In this document: in pieces, positions 1 through 7,911 of the stretch | Layout: every line of letters starts with the position of its first letter | Numbering within the stretch: the stretch's first letter is position 1 | Assembly: GCA_006227085.1 (NCBI GenBank) | Contig: SBFY01000173.1 | Location: forward strand, 1 to 25,012 | Reading direction: 5' to 3' | Origin: Gammaproteobacteria bacterium | GTDB taxonomy: Bacteria; Pseudomonadota; Gammaproteobacteria; Pseudomonadales; M0112 | DNA length: 25,012 nt | Notes under the pieces: generated by a model | Seen by the model: the letters and a program-made list of their open reading frames with translations, nothing else | What the model was told of the DNA's origin: nothing | The model's database searches: none | Position numbers and translations under genes: made by a program

Positions 1-473
1 TAGGGCTTGGAAATAACTACATAAGCGGTATCTTGGTGCATTCTCTGCTGAGAGCCAACACGAAACAACAAGCTCTGGAATGCCAGAACGGGGCCTTCAT
101 ACACTTGATGGAGAAAATTCCGGATGGCTGGCGAGAAAATGGCTTCCCTTGCAGCAGGGGAGTTAACGTGGAAATCGATGAAGCGGAATTTACTATCATT
201 AACAGCTTCATCATTTGCCAACATCGGCTTCCTGCGAGCATTACCAAAAAACTTTCCCGGCGATGCCGGAGCCGCTTGCATATCAGCGCATATTTGATCC
301 GCGAGCGCTCGGGAAACAGCTTCCTTTAGGATGACATATCCATTTTTTGCAAAAAAACGAAGATTATTCGCGCTATCTTCTGTAATTTCATTTTGCTGGA
401 TTTTTCGTGCCAGCTTGGCTTCGATATCTTCCCAGTCGAGCCACACTCCTTCGTGTGCCTTGTCTGCATCCAT
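1..473 (-). CDS. Phytanoyl-CoA dioxygenase (PhyH) family protein, C terminus cut by the window edge
   Basis: The minus strand is open from an ATG at 473 to the left edge, giving 157 residues of an unfinished protein. A TAG lies one codon upstream of the ATG in the same frame, so translation cannot start earlier in this frame. An AAGGG stretch about nine bases before the ATG could serve as ribosome binding site. Residues 39-50 (RFFAKNGYVILK) match the usual N-terminal opening of PhyH proteins. Residues 132-149 (FQSLLFRVGSQQRMHQDT) carry the HxD iron-binding pair as H146 and D148. PhyH enzymes are Fe(II)/2-oxoglutarate dioxygenases that hydroxylate small molecules or lipid- and sugar-linked groups; the substrate here is unknown. 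The distal histidine and the 2-oxoglutarate-binding arginine lie outside the window. It follows the upstream membrane-protein gene by 33 bases and is probably co-transcribed. GC is about 47% by hand count, well below the conserved genes, which suggests transfer. Confidence 0.8.
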   Translation of the reverse strand, partial: MDADKAHEGVWLDWEDIEAKLARKIQQNEITEDSANNLRFFAKNGYVILKEAVSRALADQICADMQAAPASPGKFFGNARRKPMLANDEAVNDSKFRFIDFHVNSPAAREAIFSPAIRNFLHQVYEGPVLAFQSLLFRVGSQQRMHQDTAYVVISKP

Positions 474-506
474 GGTCTAATGCCCTTTTGGTCAATGATC
501 ACATTG

Positions 507-2264
507 TTAATACCACAGCCACGCGAAATACATCAGCCCGACATCACCATCAACACGGAACTCCACTGGCATCAACACCCGGAACATCGCACCCAACAAG
601 ACATGGGACATGACCAACGGCCAGATGCTGCGATGCCGCAACCAGAGACAGGCCCAGCCAGTACCCATGAACAACACGGTCAGCATCGCGCCATAGTTGG
701 GGAAATGCAGCAACGCAAAAGCAAACCCTGCGATACCTCCGGCCACTGGCAACCACTGCGGCTGTGCATCGGTTGCAAACAAACGCCCCAACATGGTCGC
801 TAACCAGCAACTGAGGAAGGCTTGCTGCACCACCACCCAGAACGGGTACATCCAGAAATTACCGGCAATGGCTTCCCATGAAACCTGTTGCCAACGGCCA
901 CCCCACCACGAAATACCCGCCAGCAACAGCAAGGCTGGCAGTGTCAGCAGCATGGCATCACGCCATGCCAGCCAGGAAGGCGCCACCAATCCGAGGCGAT
1001 CCTGCCAACGGCCACCCTGGGTCATGCCCCAGGCAACGCCAGTACCGAGCAACACCAGCACGCTCACCACACCGGTGATACTGTCCAGGTGCCGGGCATT
1101 GATCCACACACACAAAGCCATCAAGGACAGCAACAGGACCTGTGCCGCCAGCGCCACTCGCAGCCATCCGGCAGGATTCATCAAGCACAGGCCAAACAGC
1201 AATGACAGCAGCAAGGCAATGATCGCCGCGGGCTGCCGGTAATCAGACCAGAACCAATGCGCATCCGGGTATGGCGCCTCCAGCGCACCCAGTGCATGAA
1301 TGCGGGCAAGCATCGTCGCGTCCGGCACCGCAGGAAACCACACCGCCTGCGGGACTTCGTGCAACACCCGGTTGCGCAATTGCAGCCCTAATTCCGGGGT
1401 ACGCATCGCCGTACCATCGGCCAACACCAGCGGTGCATCGCGGTGATCGCGCAGCCAATCCAGCTGGCCGGCAAACTGCCTTGCATCCAGCACCACAATC
1501 GTGCTGGCCAAGGGGTCTGCCGGCAAACCGTCTGCCAGCTGGATATCCGTAGCCTGCATCACAGGCCATGGCACATCGGGCGTCAAGGCAATGTTGCTGA
1601 TTTTCATTTTCAAACCGGCCTGGTTCGCCGGGTCGATGCGCAACTCGGTAATCACGCCTCGCTCGCCACCCCAGCGCGCATCGGGTTTGGTCGATTGTTG
1701 CCCACGGTCGGTGATGGCAACGGCATACCATTGCATCCGGTCCAGCGCCAAGGTCAGCACCTGCTCGCCTTCCGCCACCTCCACCCATTGCGAACCAAAC
1801 ACGAAATCATCCGTTTCCATCACGCGATGAAACACCTGCAAGCGCGTTGGCTGGCTTGCCGTGAGGCGGATCTCGAGGCGGTTATAACGATGATCAATCA
1901 GGCGGTCTGCCAGGGCGAGCGAAAAGTGGGAGTCGCCATTGGTTGACTCAAATCGCAAGGCGCCTTTATGGAACTGGTGATCGCCCAGCCCGTGGACTTC
2001 CCCGTCCAATTCGTGTGCAGCGCGCATTGGCCAATAAAACGGGGTGCCTTGCTGCAAGCGCAATGACAGGTCATGCAACGCCCGCTCGCCCAGCAAGTGA
2101 TCGTATTGCCAAAGCGCTGCACGATGCAGGCCGCTGGCTGCAACCAGCAACAAGGCAAATAACAGCAGTCGGGGCCACAGGCCCTGGCGGAGTCCAGCAA
2201 GGGTTTTCATGGCCCACATCATAAAGAAAGCCCATGCCAAGAGCCATGCCCCGGGCAGCGCCAT
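507..2264 (-). CDS. Large membrane protein with CPBP-like (CAAX protease-like) C-terminal domain
   Basis: A protein of about 585 residues, predicted integral to the inner membrane. One or two hydrophobic segments come first, then a soluble region of roughly 280 residues, then several membrane helices. The last 110 residues resemble the CPBP/Abi family (CAAX-processing protease and bacteriocin self-immunity). There is an FxxxH-type motif (FALLHF) and a later MSH histidine, in the usual spacing and order. The first CPBP motif, normally two glutamates followed by arginine, reads VVQQAFLSCW here, so both glutamates are replaced. This makes protease activity doubtful. The soluble middle (beta-rich, with IRLTASQPTRLQVF and LRIDPANQAGLKMKI) is not a fold I recognise. 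The start is uncertain: ATGs at 2303, 2264 and 2210 are all in frame. 2264 keeps a hydrophobic first helix and avoids overlap with the divergent acyltransferase. The gene lies just upstream of the PhyH gene. Confidence 0.75.
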   Translation of the reverse strand: MALPGAWLLAWAFFMMWAMKTLAGLRQGLWPRLLLFALLLVAASGLHRAALWQYDHLLGERALHDLSLRLQQGTPFYWPMRAAHELDGEVHGLGDHQFHKGALRFESTNGDSHFSLALADRLIDHRYNRLEIRLTASQPTRLQVFHRVMETDDFVFGSQWVEVAEGEQVLTLALDRMQWYAVAITDRGQQSTKPDARWGGERGVITELRIDPANQAGLKMKISNIALTPDVPWPVMQATDIQLADGLPADPLASTIVVLDARQFAGQLDWLRDHRDAPLVLADGTAMRTPELGLQLRNRVLHEVPQAVWFPAVPDATMLARIHALGALEAPYPDAHWFWSDYRQPAAIIALLLSLLFGLCLMNPAGWLRVALAAQVLLLSLMALCVWINARHLDSITGVVSVLVLLGTGVAWGMTQGGRWQDRLGLVAPSWLAWRDAMLLTLPALLLLAGISWWGGRWQQVSWEAIAGNFWMYPFWVVVQQAFLSCWLATMLGRLFATDAQPQWLPVAGGIAGFAFALLHFPNYGAMLTVLFMGTGWACLWLRHRSIWPLVMSHVLLGAMFRVLMPVEFRVDGDVGLMYFAWLWY

Positions 2265-2286
2265 GGGATACAATGCCGGCCAACAA

Positions 2287-3573
2287 ATGGCGACCCTTTC
2301 CATGTGGCAACGTTATCGCAAACATCTTGATCCCCGGGCTGACTGGCGCGACATCCTGACACCGCCTGCAAACCGCATCCCGGTGCTGGATGGCGTGCGA
2401 GCCATGGGCATCCTGCTGGTCATTGGCCTGCATTGCGTGTTCGGCGTTGCGCGCATCCTGCAAGCCGGTGACCGTGATACTTTCATGGCCGGATTGCCGC
2501 ACACCATGGACATGCTATGGCAGGCACGCGGTTCCGACACGATCTTCATCCTCTGCGGCCTTCTCGTGGCACTGGTGCTGTTCAAGGAAATGGACCGCTC
2601 CGGTGGTATCGATATCGGTAATTTTTACCGCAAGCGCCTGATGCGGATCATTCCGATGTACTGGTTTGGCTTGCTGCTGTTCCTGGCCTTCGATCCCGGT
2701 CGCGCCAAATACCTGTGGAGCAACCTGCTGTTCCTGAGCAACATCATCCCGGACCAACACAACATCATCCCGGTGGGATGGTCCATGAACATCCAGGTGC
2801 AGTTTTACGTGATCCTGCCCTTCATGGTGCTGTGGCTTGGCCGCTCCCGTCACCCGCTGCAATGGCTATTGGCGAGCCTGCTGCTTGCTGTCGCCATCCG
2901 CTATCTGGCGGTAATCACCCACCCGCCCTTGCAGCAATTGCCCTTCCACATCCTGTTCGATAGCAAGGATTATGCGCGCCTGTACTCGGATGCCCTGTAT
3001 TACAACCTGCATACCCGTATCGGGCCGTTCCTGATGGGCATCCTCATCGCCTGGATATGGCACCGGAAACCGCAGGTCATCACGCGCTTTCTCGCGACAC
3101 CATTATGGGGAAGCCTGTTGCTGCTCACTGGCATGGCTTTGGTGTTTTTTGCTGCACGCATTGGCATCCATAATCCGGCCGATGCGTTTTATCACCCATT
3201 CGATGCCCAGCGTAACCTTGTGTACCTGGTCACCAACAAATACCAATTCAGCCTCGGTGTCAGCCTGATCATTACCTGCGCATTGTTTCCTGCCGGATTA
3301 TCAACACTGGTGGCACGTCTGCTGTCGCTACGCATCTGGCATCCTTTTGCCGAACTTATCTACGGCCTTTACCTGTTCCACTTCATTGCCATTGGCCTTG
3401 CGGGCATCATCGTCTTCGGCACCCTTGACCGCAGCCTGATCACCCATGCGGACGCCATGACCGTTGCCGCTATCTTTGCGATTGCAGTCATCCTGTCACT
3501 CCTGTTAGCGGCATTGGTGTATGCCCTGATTGAAAAACCCTTCATCCGCATGGAAAAGGCATTACGGCCATGA
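2287..3573 (+). CDS. Acyltransferase family 3 (OafA/AT3-like) membrane protein
   Basis: About 428 residues, polytopic inner-membrane protein. AT3 proteins move acetyl or other short acyl groups across the membrane onto O-antigen, exopolysaccharide or other glycans. Residues 30-49 contain the family's R-x10-H signature (R38 to H49, in RAMGILLVIGLH) in the first helix. The block YRKRLMRIIPMYW carries the basic cluster typical of the next helix boundary. About ten hydrophobic helices follow, and I see no C-terminal SGNH domain, so this is the short form. I chose the ATG at 2287. An ATG at 2302 is also possible, and an upstream one at 2209 would read through the region encoding the divergent protein. 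No strong ribosome binding site distinguishes these. The next gene overlaps by four bases, so the two are translationally coupled. Context points to acylation of the surface glycan made by this locus. Confidence 0.9.
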   Translation: MATLSMWQRYRKHLDPRADWRDILTPPANRIPVLDGVRAMGILLVIGLHCVFGVARILQAGDRDTFMAGLPHTMDMLWQARGSDTIFILCGLLVALVLFKEMDRSGGIDIGNFYRKRLMRIIPMYWFGLLLFLAFDPGRAKYLWSNLLFLSNIIPDQHNIIPVGWSMNIQVQFYVILPFMVLWLGRSRHPLQWLLASLLLAVAIRYLAVITHPPLQQLPFHILFDSKDYARLYSDALYYNLHTRIGPFLMGILIAWIWHRKPQVITRFLATPLWGSLLLLTGMALVFFAARIGIHNPADAFYHPFDAQRNLVYLVTNKYQFSLGVSLIITCALFPAGLSTLVARLLSLRIWHPFAELIYGLYLFHFIAIGLAGIIVFGTLDRSLITHADAMTVAAIFAIAVILSLLLAALVYALIEKPFIRMEKALRP

Positions 3574-3965
3574 AGCGATGGCTGCTGTCACCGGTCCTGG
3601 CCACAAGCGCTACCCTGTTGCTGCTCGCCTGCCTGTCATGGCAGTCTGAAACAGCCACGCTGGATTCACTGGCAAGCCAGTTACAACATACCAACGATGC
3701 TGGCACACTGGCACTTCCCGAAGACCGGGTGATCCAGGTATTCCTGCAAGGCCAGCCCCATTGCCCTTCGATCACATGGCTGGATGGGCGCTGGCTCACC
3801 ATTCATGGTCACGAGACACTGGAAGCCCGCCCCGGCAAAACGGCGCGACACTTCACCACGCAATTACGTAAACTGCGCACCTTGCATCCGGACTGCACTA
3901 CACAGCAATGGATCATTCACGGGCGTTTGACTCCCCAGCAACGCAGCTGGATCCATGCATCATAA
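3570..3965 (+). CDS. Small exported or membrane-anchored hypothetical protein
   Basis: A 131-residue protein of unknown function that I do not recognise. Its ATG overlaps the stop of the acyltransferase gene (ATGA), so it is coupled to it. The N terminus has basic residues followed by a hydrophobic run ending LLLLAC, which could be a signal anchor or an imperfect lipobox with cysteine at residue 21. The rest is predicted soluble and probably periplasmic. Two further cysteines, in QPHCPS and HPDCTT, could form a disulfide, which would suit export. A WLDGRWLTIHGHE segment and a later basic TTQLRKLRTLHPD segment have no motif that I can name. It sits between an acyltransferase and a methyltransferase, so a role with the acyltransferase is a reasonable guess but only an inference. 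Confidence 0.7.
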   Translation: MKRWLLSPVLATSATLLLLACLSWQSETATLDSLASQLQHTNDAGTLALPEDRVIQVFLQGQPHCPSITWLDGRWLTIHGHETLEARPGKTARHFTTQLRKLRTLHPDCTTQQWIIHGRLTPQQRSWIHAS

Positions 3966-3981
3966 ACAGGACTTGACGACG

Positions 3982-4599
3982 ATGACCATCACCACTCCCA
4001 TCGACATGAGCACCGTGAAAGGTTTCCTTGCGGATGACGAAGCGGCTGCATTGCACCATCATGCATTGGCCACCGCGCACATCGGGCCAGCACTGGAAAT
4101 TGGTAGCTACTGCGGCAAATCCACCGTGTACCTGGGAATCGCCTGCCAACAACAAGGCAATATCCTCTATGCCGTGGACCATCATCGTGGCTCCGAAGAA
4201 CACCAGCTTGGCGAGGAATACCACGACCCTGATCTTTACGATGCCCAAGCCGGCCTGATGGACACGTTTCGTGAATTCCGCCGCGTGATGCGCGCTGCCA
4301 AACTGGAAGATACCGTGGTGCCGATCGTCGCCCCATCCACCGTAGCATCACGCCGCTGGGCGACACCACTCGGTATGGTATTCATTGATGGCGGCCACAG
4401 CATGGAAGCGGCATTGAATGACTACCGCTGCTGGAGCCAACACGTGGCAACCGGTGGCATCCTCGCCATCCATGATATCTTCCCGAACCCGGCCGATGGC
4501 GGTCGACCGCCGTATGAAATCTACCAGCTGGCTTGTGCTTCAGGATTGTTTGAAATATTGCCGATGGTTAGCACGTTGGGTGTATTGCGGCGATTGTGA
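3982..4599 (+). CDS. Class I SAM-dependent methyltransferase (Methyltransf_24-like)
   Basis: A 205-residue soluble protein with a Rossmann-type methyltransferase pattern. The SAM-binding motif I is LEIGSYCGKSTVYLG near residues 34-48. ILYAVDHHRGSEEH follows, with the acidic residue expected at the end of the second strand, then MVFIDGGHSMEAALNDY and GGILAIHDIFPN, both typical of the Methyltransf_24 group found in polysaccharide and antibiotic clusters. The substrate is not readable from sequence; a sugar hydroxyl or carboxyl is plausible by context. The ATG at 3982 is preferred because an AGGA lies about ten bases upstream. An earlier ATG at 3955 would overlap the preceding gene and has no such signal. 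The TGA ends at 4599, directly abutting the stop of the opposing gene at 4600, with no room for an intergenic terminator. Confidence 0.87.
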   Translation: MTITTPIDMSTVKGFLADDEAAALHHHALATAHIGPALEIGSYCGKSTVYLGIACQQQGNILYAVDHHRGSEEHQLGEEYHDPDLYDAQAGLMDTFREFRRVMRAAKLEDTVVPIVAPSTVASRRWATPLGMVFIDGGHSMEAALNDYRCWSQHVATGGILAIHDIFPNPADGGRPPYEIYQLACASGLFEILPMVSTLGVLRRL

Positions 4600-6156
4600 T
4601 CACTCGCCTTGCCAGTGCGCACGATAAATCACCATCTCATCGTATGTGCCTTCGACCGGGAACAGCACGCTGTTCTTCCTGCCATAGACAGCCAATGGCT
4701 CCAGCCGCACACGGGCATCCTGCAATTGCGGATGCCAATCAGGCCATACGGCAAAATACTGGACGCCCAAGGCATGCACCATGCTGAGCCAATCAATGCC
4801 ATAGGCATACACTTGCAGCATCGGCACACTATTGAGTCCGACTAAATCAACCACTTGCTGGGTCGGCAACTCATAGCGCAAGCGGCCTGCATCAGAAACG
4901 GCAACAACGGCATCGGCTGGCAATACGCTTGCCAGCCATTGGCCAACATTGCCATGCATCTGTTCCATTTCATGGCAGTGCGCCTGATAGTGGCGATTGA
5001 TATTGGCACGCACCGCTTGCCAGCTCATCAGGATCGGTACCAGCATCACCAGCAATAGCAATGCCTTGCTAATGATTGGCATGCGATGAACCGATCGTTG
5101 TGACAACCATTGCCAGCATTGCACGATCCCGAAACACAGTAGCAACAGGAACCACGGTCGCAGGAACAAGGCATAGCGCGCAAAATAGGTATTGGGCAAC
5201 CACCCTTGCGGAGCCGATGCATAACCGCCACCCAGTTTCACATAGCCCAATGTGAATAACAGCAATCCCACCGGCGCAATGACCAACACCCATGACATCG
5301 GCGACAAGCGACGAAGCAACTGCCAAACACCTGCCATCAATAGCAGCACCGCGGGAATACTCACCCACCAGTGGGGAGACAGGTATAGCATGTGAAACAA
5401 CCCGAGCTGGTCATGCCATTGCAATGGCTGGCTCGGCAGGTACACCTTTTGCACAAACGTGTTGGGCATCGGCAAGCCGCTCAGCGTCCAGCTGTAGAAC
5501 ATCCAGCCACCAACCACCAGCAGGGACGGCAAGCACAATGCTGCCCATGCGCTCACTTGCCGGCGCGCATCGGCATCCAGCAACAATACAATCATGGCAG
5601 CCGGCAACCAGAGTCCCGATTCCGGACGGAGCAATATCGCGACAGCTGCCAGCAATCCGGCAGCAAACCAGTTCCGCTGTTGCAGGGTTACGCATAACCA
5701 GAGCAGCGCCGCCGAAGCGGCCACCGGCTCCATGCCAGAGACTGCCAGCTCAGCCAGCCACGGATCCCAACTGATGACAAAAGCCGCGAGGATAGCCGCC
5801 CATGGCCCCAGCAAACGCCGACCCAACACCCAGGCACCTGTCGCCAGCGCCACCAGCGACAACACCCCCATCCACTTCGCGGCACTCACCGGCCCGATCA
5901 CCGCGGCAAGTGGTGTTATTAACAGCACCCACAGCGGCGCGGTTGAGCCATTTTCCCACTCGCCGGGGTTATAGCCGAACACGCCGTGTTCCAGCAGGTT
6001 GCGCACGTACACGAGATGGATCCAGGCATCATCAATCGGCAGGCCGGGCGTTGCGAGGCCCAGCCAGGCAGCTTGGGCAATGCCAGCCGCCAGCAAGAGA
6101 CTGATCAGGAAATAATGGCGGGACTCAAGGCTTGGCGACACGAACACTGCCGGCAT
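4600..6156 (-). CDS. GT-C-like polytopic membrane glycosyltransferase
   Basis: About 518 residues with roughly ten or more hydrophobic helices. The first periplasmic loop carries an Asp-Asp pair (D42-D43, in PIDDAWIHLVYVRN) followed by GVFGYNPGEWENGSTAPLW. This loop layout is characteristic of GT-C enzymes that take polyprenyl-phosphate sugars and transfer them on the periplasmic face (ArnT, PMT and arabinosyltransferase-like families). The C-terminal soluble part of about 130 residues (from NINRHYQAHCHEMEQ) resembles the periplasmic tail found in such proteins, but no catalytic claim is made for it. The ATG at 6156 is chosen because a GGAG lies seven bases upstream; an ATG at 6174 and GTGs at 6147 and 6141 are alternatives. 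The start overlaps the end of the upstream toroid gene, so it is the last cistron of a coupled four-gene operon. Donor and acceptor are unknown. Confidence 0.82.
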   Translation of the reverse strand: MPAVFVSPSLESRHYFLISLLLAAGIAQAAWLGLATPGLPIDDAWIHLVYVRNLLEHGVFGYNPGEWENGSTAPLWVLLITPLAAVIGPVSAAKWMGVLSLVALATGAWVLGRRLLGPWAAILAAFVISWDPWLAELAVSGMEPVAASAALLWLCVTLQQRNWFAAGLLAAVAILLRPESGLWLPAAMIVLLLDADARRQVSAWAALCLPSLLVVGGWMFYSWTLSGLPMPNTFVQKVYLPSQPLQWHDQLGLFHMLYLSPHWWVSIPAVLLLMAGVWQLLRRLSPMSWVLVIAPVGLLLFTLGYVKLGGGYASAPQGWLPNTYFARYALFLRPWFLLLLCFGIVQCWQWLSQRSVHRMPIISKALLLLVMLVPILMSWQAVRANINRHYQAHCHEMEQMHGNVGQWLASVLPADAVVAVSDAGRLRYELPTQQVVDLVGLNSVPMLQVYAYGIDWLSMVHALGVQYFAVWPDWHPQLQDARVRLEPLAVYGRKNSVLFPVEGTYDEMVIYRAHWQGE

Positions 6157-7198
6157 GTGCAGGCTCCAGCACATTCACTTGTGTGAACAGTCGCGATGCA
6201 GCAGTGTGGTGCGTCAAGGCATCGGCTGCCAACAACACGGCGGCGGCCGTCCATGTCGGACGCTCTTCCGGCCACAGCACGTCTTCCACAAACTGGTAAC
6301 CGGTCCAGTATGAGCCATCGTCTTCGCGCCACTGGTGCAACCATGAATACAAGGTCACGGCACGGGCATGATCTCCCGCCGCCAACAAGGCCAGCGTCAG
6401 CTCGCAGGATTCAGCAATCGTCACCCACGGCTGGTCAGACACACAGCGGCAACCCATGCCATTCACCACAAAGGTATCCCAGCGGCTCATCAAATGACGA
6501 CGTGCCTGCAAAGGAGGAATGGCACCGGTCAGCACCGGGTAAAACCAGTCCATCGAAAACCGGGATTTGCTTTCCCAAGTGCGATCGAAACGCTCCGGCT
6601 TGTGACGCAGGCATTCGCCCAAGGCATCACGTGCCTCACGCCATTCACGACAGTCCTTTTCCAGCGTGACCGCAATATTGATCGCGCATTCCAGGCTTTT
6701 GTAGATCGAACTGCAGCCCGTAACCAGGGCATCCTCGCGCGGCGAATGATCCGGGTTGATCGCCCAATGCACCTCGCCATGCTCGGTCTGGTGTGACAGC
6801 ACAAATGCCATCGCGCGTTCGATCATGGGCCACAAACGATTCAGGAAGGCCTTATCCTGCGTGATCAGGAAATGGTGCCAGACGCCAGTCGCAACATAGG
6901 CCACGAAATTGGTTTCACGACGCGGGTCATCGTGCTCATGGCCTTCCTTGTAAAAAGCCCACCAGCTGCCACAGGGCATCTGGTTATCAGCCAGCCATTG
7001 GTAGGCGCGCGCAGCGGCATCGTATTCACCGCCAATCGACAAGCCCATCGCGGCTTCGACATGATCCCAGGGGTCCATGTGACCATCAACAAACCAGGGA
7101 ATCGATCCATCCGCGCGCTGTTCGCGCAACAGGAATTCCACCGTGGGACGGAAATACTCGACAGGGAACAAGCCCGGCGACAAGAACAACCCACTCAT
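6125..7198 (-). CDS. Alpha/alpha-toroid protein (prenyltransferase/squalene-cyclase-like or six-hairpin fold)
   Basis: A 357-residue soluble protein without signal peptide. Repeated helical hairpin motifs suggest an alpha/alpha-barrel of the terpenoid-cyclase or six-hairpin-glycosidase type: FLLREQRADGSIPWFVDGHMDPWDHVEAAMGL near the start, then AYQWLADNQMPCGSWWAFYKEG, and near the end LYSWLHQWREDDGSYWTGYQFVEDVLWPEERPTWTAAAVLLAAD. The QRADGSIPW and REDDGSYW elements resemble the QW motifs of cyclases, but I see no DxDD or other catalytic aspartate cluster of a terpene cyclase. Proteins of this look are often annotated as prenyltransferase-like in polysaccharide gene clusters, with no proven reaction. 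The start at 7198 overlaps the methyltransferase stop by four bases (ATGA), giving translational coupling. The function is unknown; glycan processing or binding is inferred only from its neighbours. Confidence 0.8.
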   Translation of the reverse strand: MSGLFLSPGLFPVEYFRPTVEFLLREQRADGSIPWFVDGHMDPWDHVEAAMGLSIGGEYDAAARAYQWLADNQMPCGSWWAFYKEGHEHDDPRRETNFVAYVATGVWHHFLITQDKAFLNRLWPMIERAMAFVLSHQTEHGEVHWAINPDHSPREDALVTGCSSIYKSLECAINIAVTLEKDCREWREARDALGECLRHKPERFDRTWESKSRFSMDWFYPVLTGAIPPLQARRHLMSRWDTFVVNGMGCRCVSDQPWVTIAESCELTLALLAAGDHARAVTLYSWLHQWREDDGSYWTGYQFVEDVLWPEERPTWTAAAVLLAADALTHHTAASRLFTQVNVLEPAHAGSVRVAKP

Positions 7199-7911
7199 GA
7201 CACCGGCTCCTTGCAAAAATACATCACCACACTTTTCCCCATCACCGGATTGAGACCACGCTCAAGGGTGCGCGTCAGCCACGGACGCTCCATCAAATCC
7301 CACACCAGCAGGCGATGATACGCCTTGACCAGGCGGGACTGGTCCTGCGAATCCCAGAACACACATTTCAACCACCAAAACGGCGAATGCAATGCATGCG
7401 CCCAATGCCGGCCACGAAAGCCGAACCCAAGCGCTTCGATTTTCTTTTGCAAGCGGCGCGCTGAAAAAATGCGGATATGCCCGCCTTCGTTGGCATGGTA
7501 TTGATCCGACAACGCCCAGCACAGCCACTCCGGCCAGAAACGTGGCACGCTGGCGCAGAAAAAACCGCCCGGTTTCAGCACACGATTGATTTCACGCAAC
7601 ATGCCTTCATAGTCCGGCACGTGCTCCAGCACTTCCGAGCAGATCACCTTGTCAAAGGCCTGATCGGCAAATGGCAGGTGCAAGCCATTGGATTGCATGA
7701 ACAGCCAGTGCTTGTTGTCATTAGCGGGCTCATCAAAATCGCCCATGCGCTGGCGCGCCGTTTGCAGGTCCGCAAAACCGAGATCGACGCCAATCACCGT
7801 CACCTCATGACCTGCATAAGCCGCGATCGTGTGGCGGCCTTCGCCACAACCGAGATCCAGCACCACATCGCCGGGCTGGAGGCCAAAGCGCAGGTAATCA
7901 ACCGTTTGCAT
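7195..7911 (-). CDS. Class I SAM-dependent methyltransferase (Methyltransf_11-like)
   Basis: A 238-residue soluble methyltransferase. Motif I reads VVLDLGCGEGRH near residues 17-28. The following strand gives VIGVDLGFADLQTARQ with the ribose-binding aspartate. LPFADQAFDKVICSEVLEHVPDYEGMLREINRVLKPGGFF covers motifs II and III in the usual UbiE/Methyltransf_11 form. The C-terminal third (RRLQKKIEALGFGFRGRHWAHALHSPFWWLK) is aromatic-rich and may bind a hydrophobic acceptor, for example a lipid-linked sugar; that is inference. The ATG at 7911 has AAGGTG upstream at good spacing. A TTG two codons earlier is less likely. It overlaps the end of the GT4 gene by 14 bases and the start of the toroid gene by four, so the operon is tightly coupled. 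Confidence 0.88.
   Translation of the reverse strand: MQTVDYLRFGLQPGDVVLDLGCGEGRHTIAAYAGHEVTVIGVDLGFADLQTARQRMGDFDEPANDNKHWLFMQSNGLHLPFADQAFDKVICSEVLEHVPDYEGMLREINRVLKPGGFFCASVPRFWPEWLCWALSDQYHANEGGHIRIFSARRLQKKIEALGFGFRGRHWAHALHSPFWWLKCVFWDSQDQSRLVKAYHRLLVWDLMERPWLTRTLERGLNPVMGKSVVMYFCKEPVS

Noticed and set aside
393..803. Plus-strand open frame of 136 codons near the left end
   Set aside because: It overlaps the ends of two minus-strand genes and is His/Gln-rich without a motif; the PhyH reading on the minus strand explains this DNA better.
2209..2286. N-terminal extension of the acyltransferase to an ATG at 2209
   Set aside because: The added 26 residues have no family similarity and would be read through the start region of the divergent membrane protein.
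3570..3965. Small gene as a certain lipoprotein
   Set aside because: The LLAC before cysteine 21 is only a partial lipobox (Leu at position minus 2), so an N-terminal membrane anchor is equally likely.
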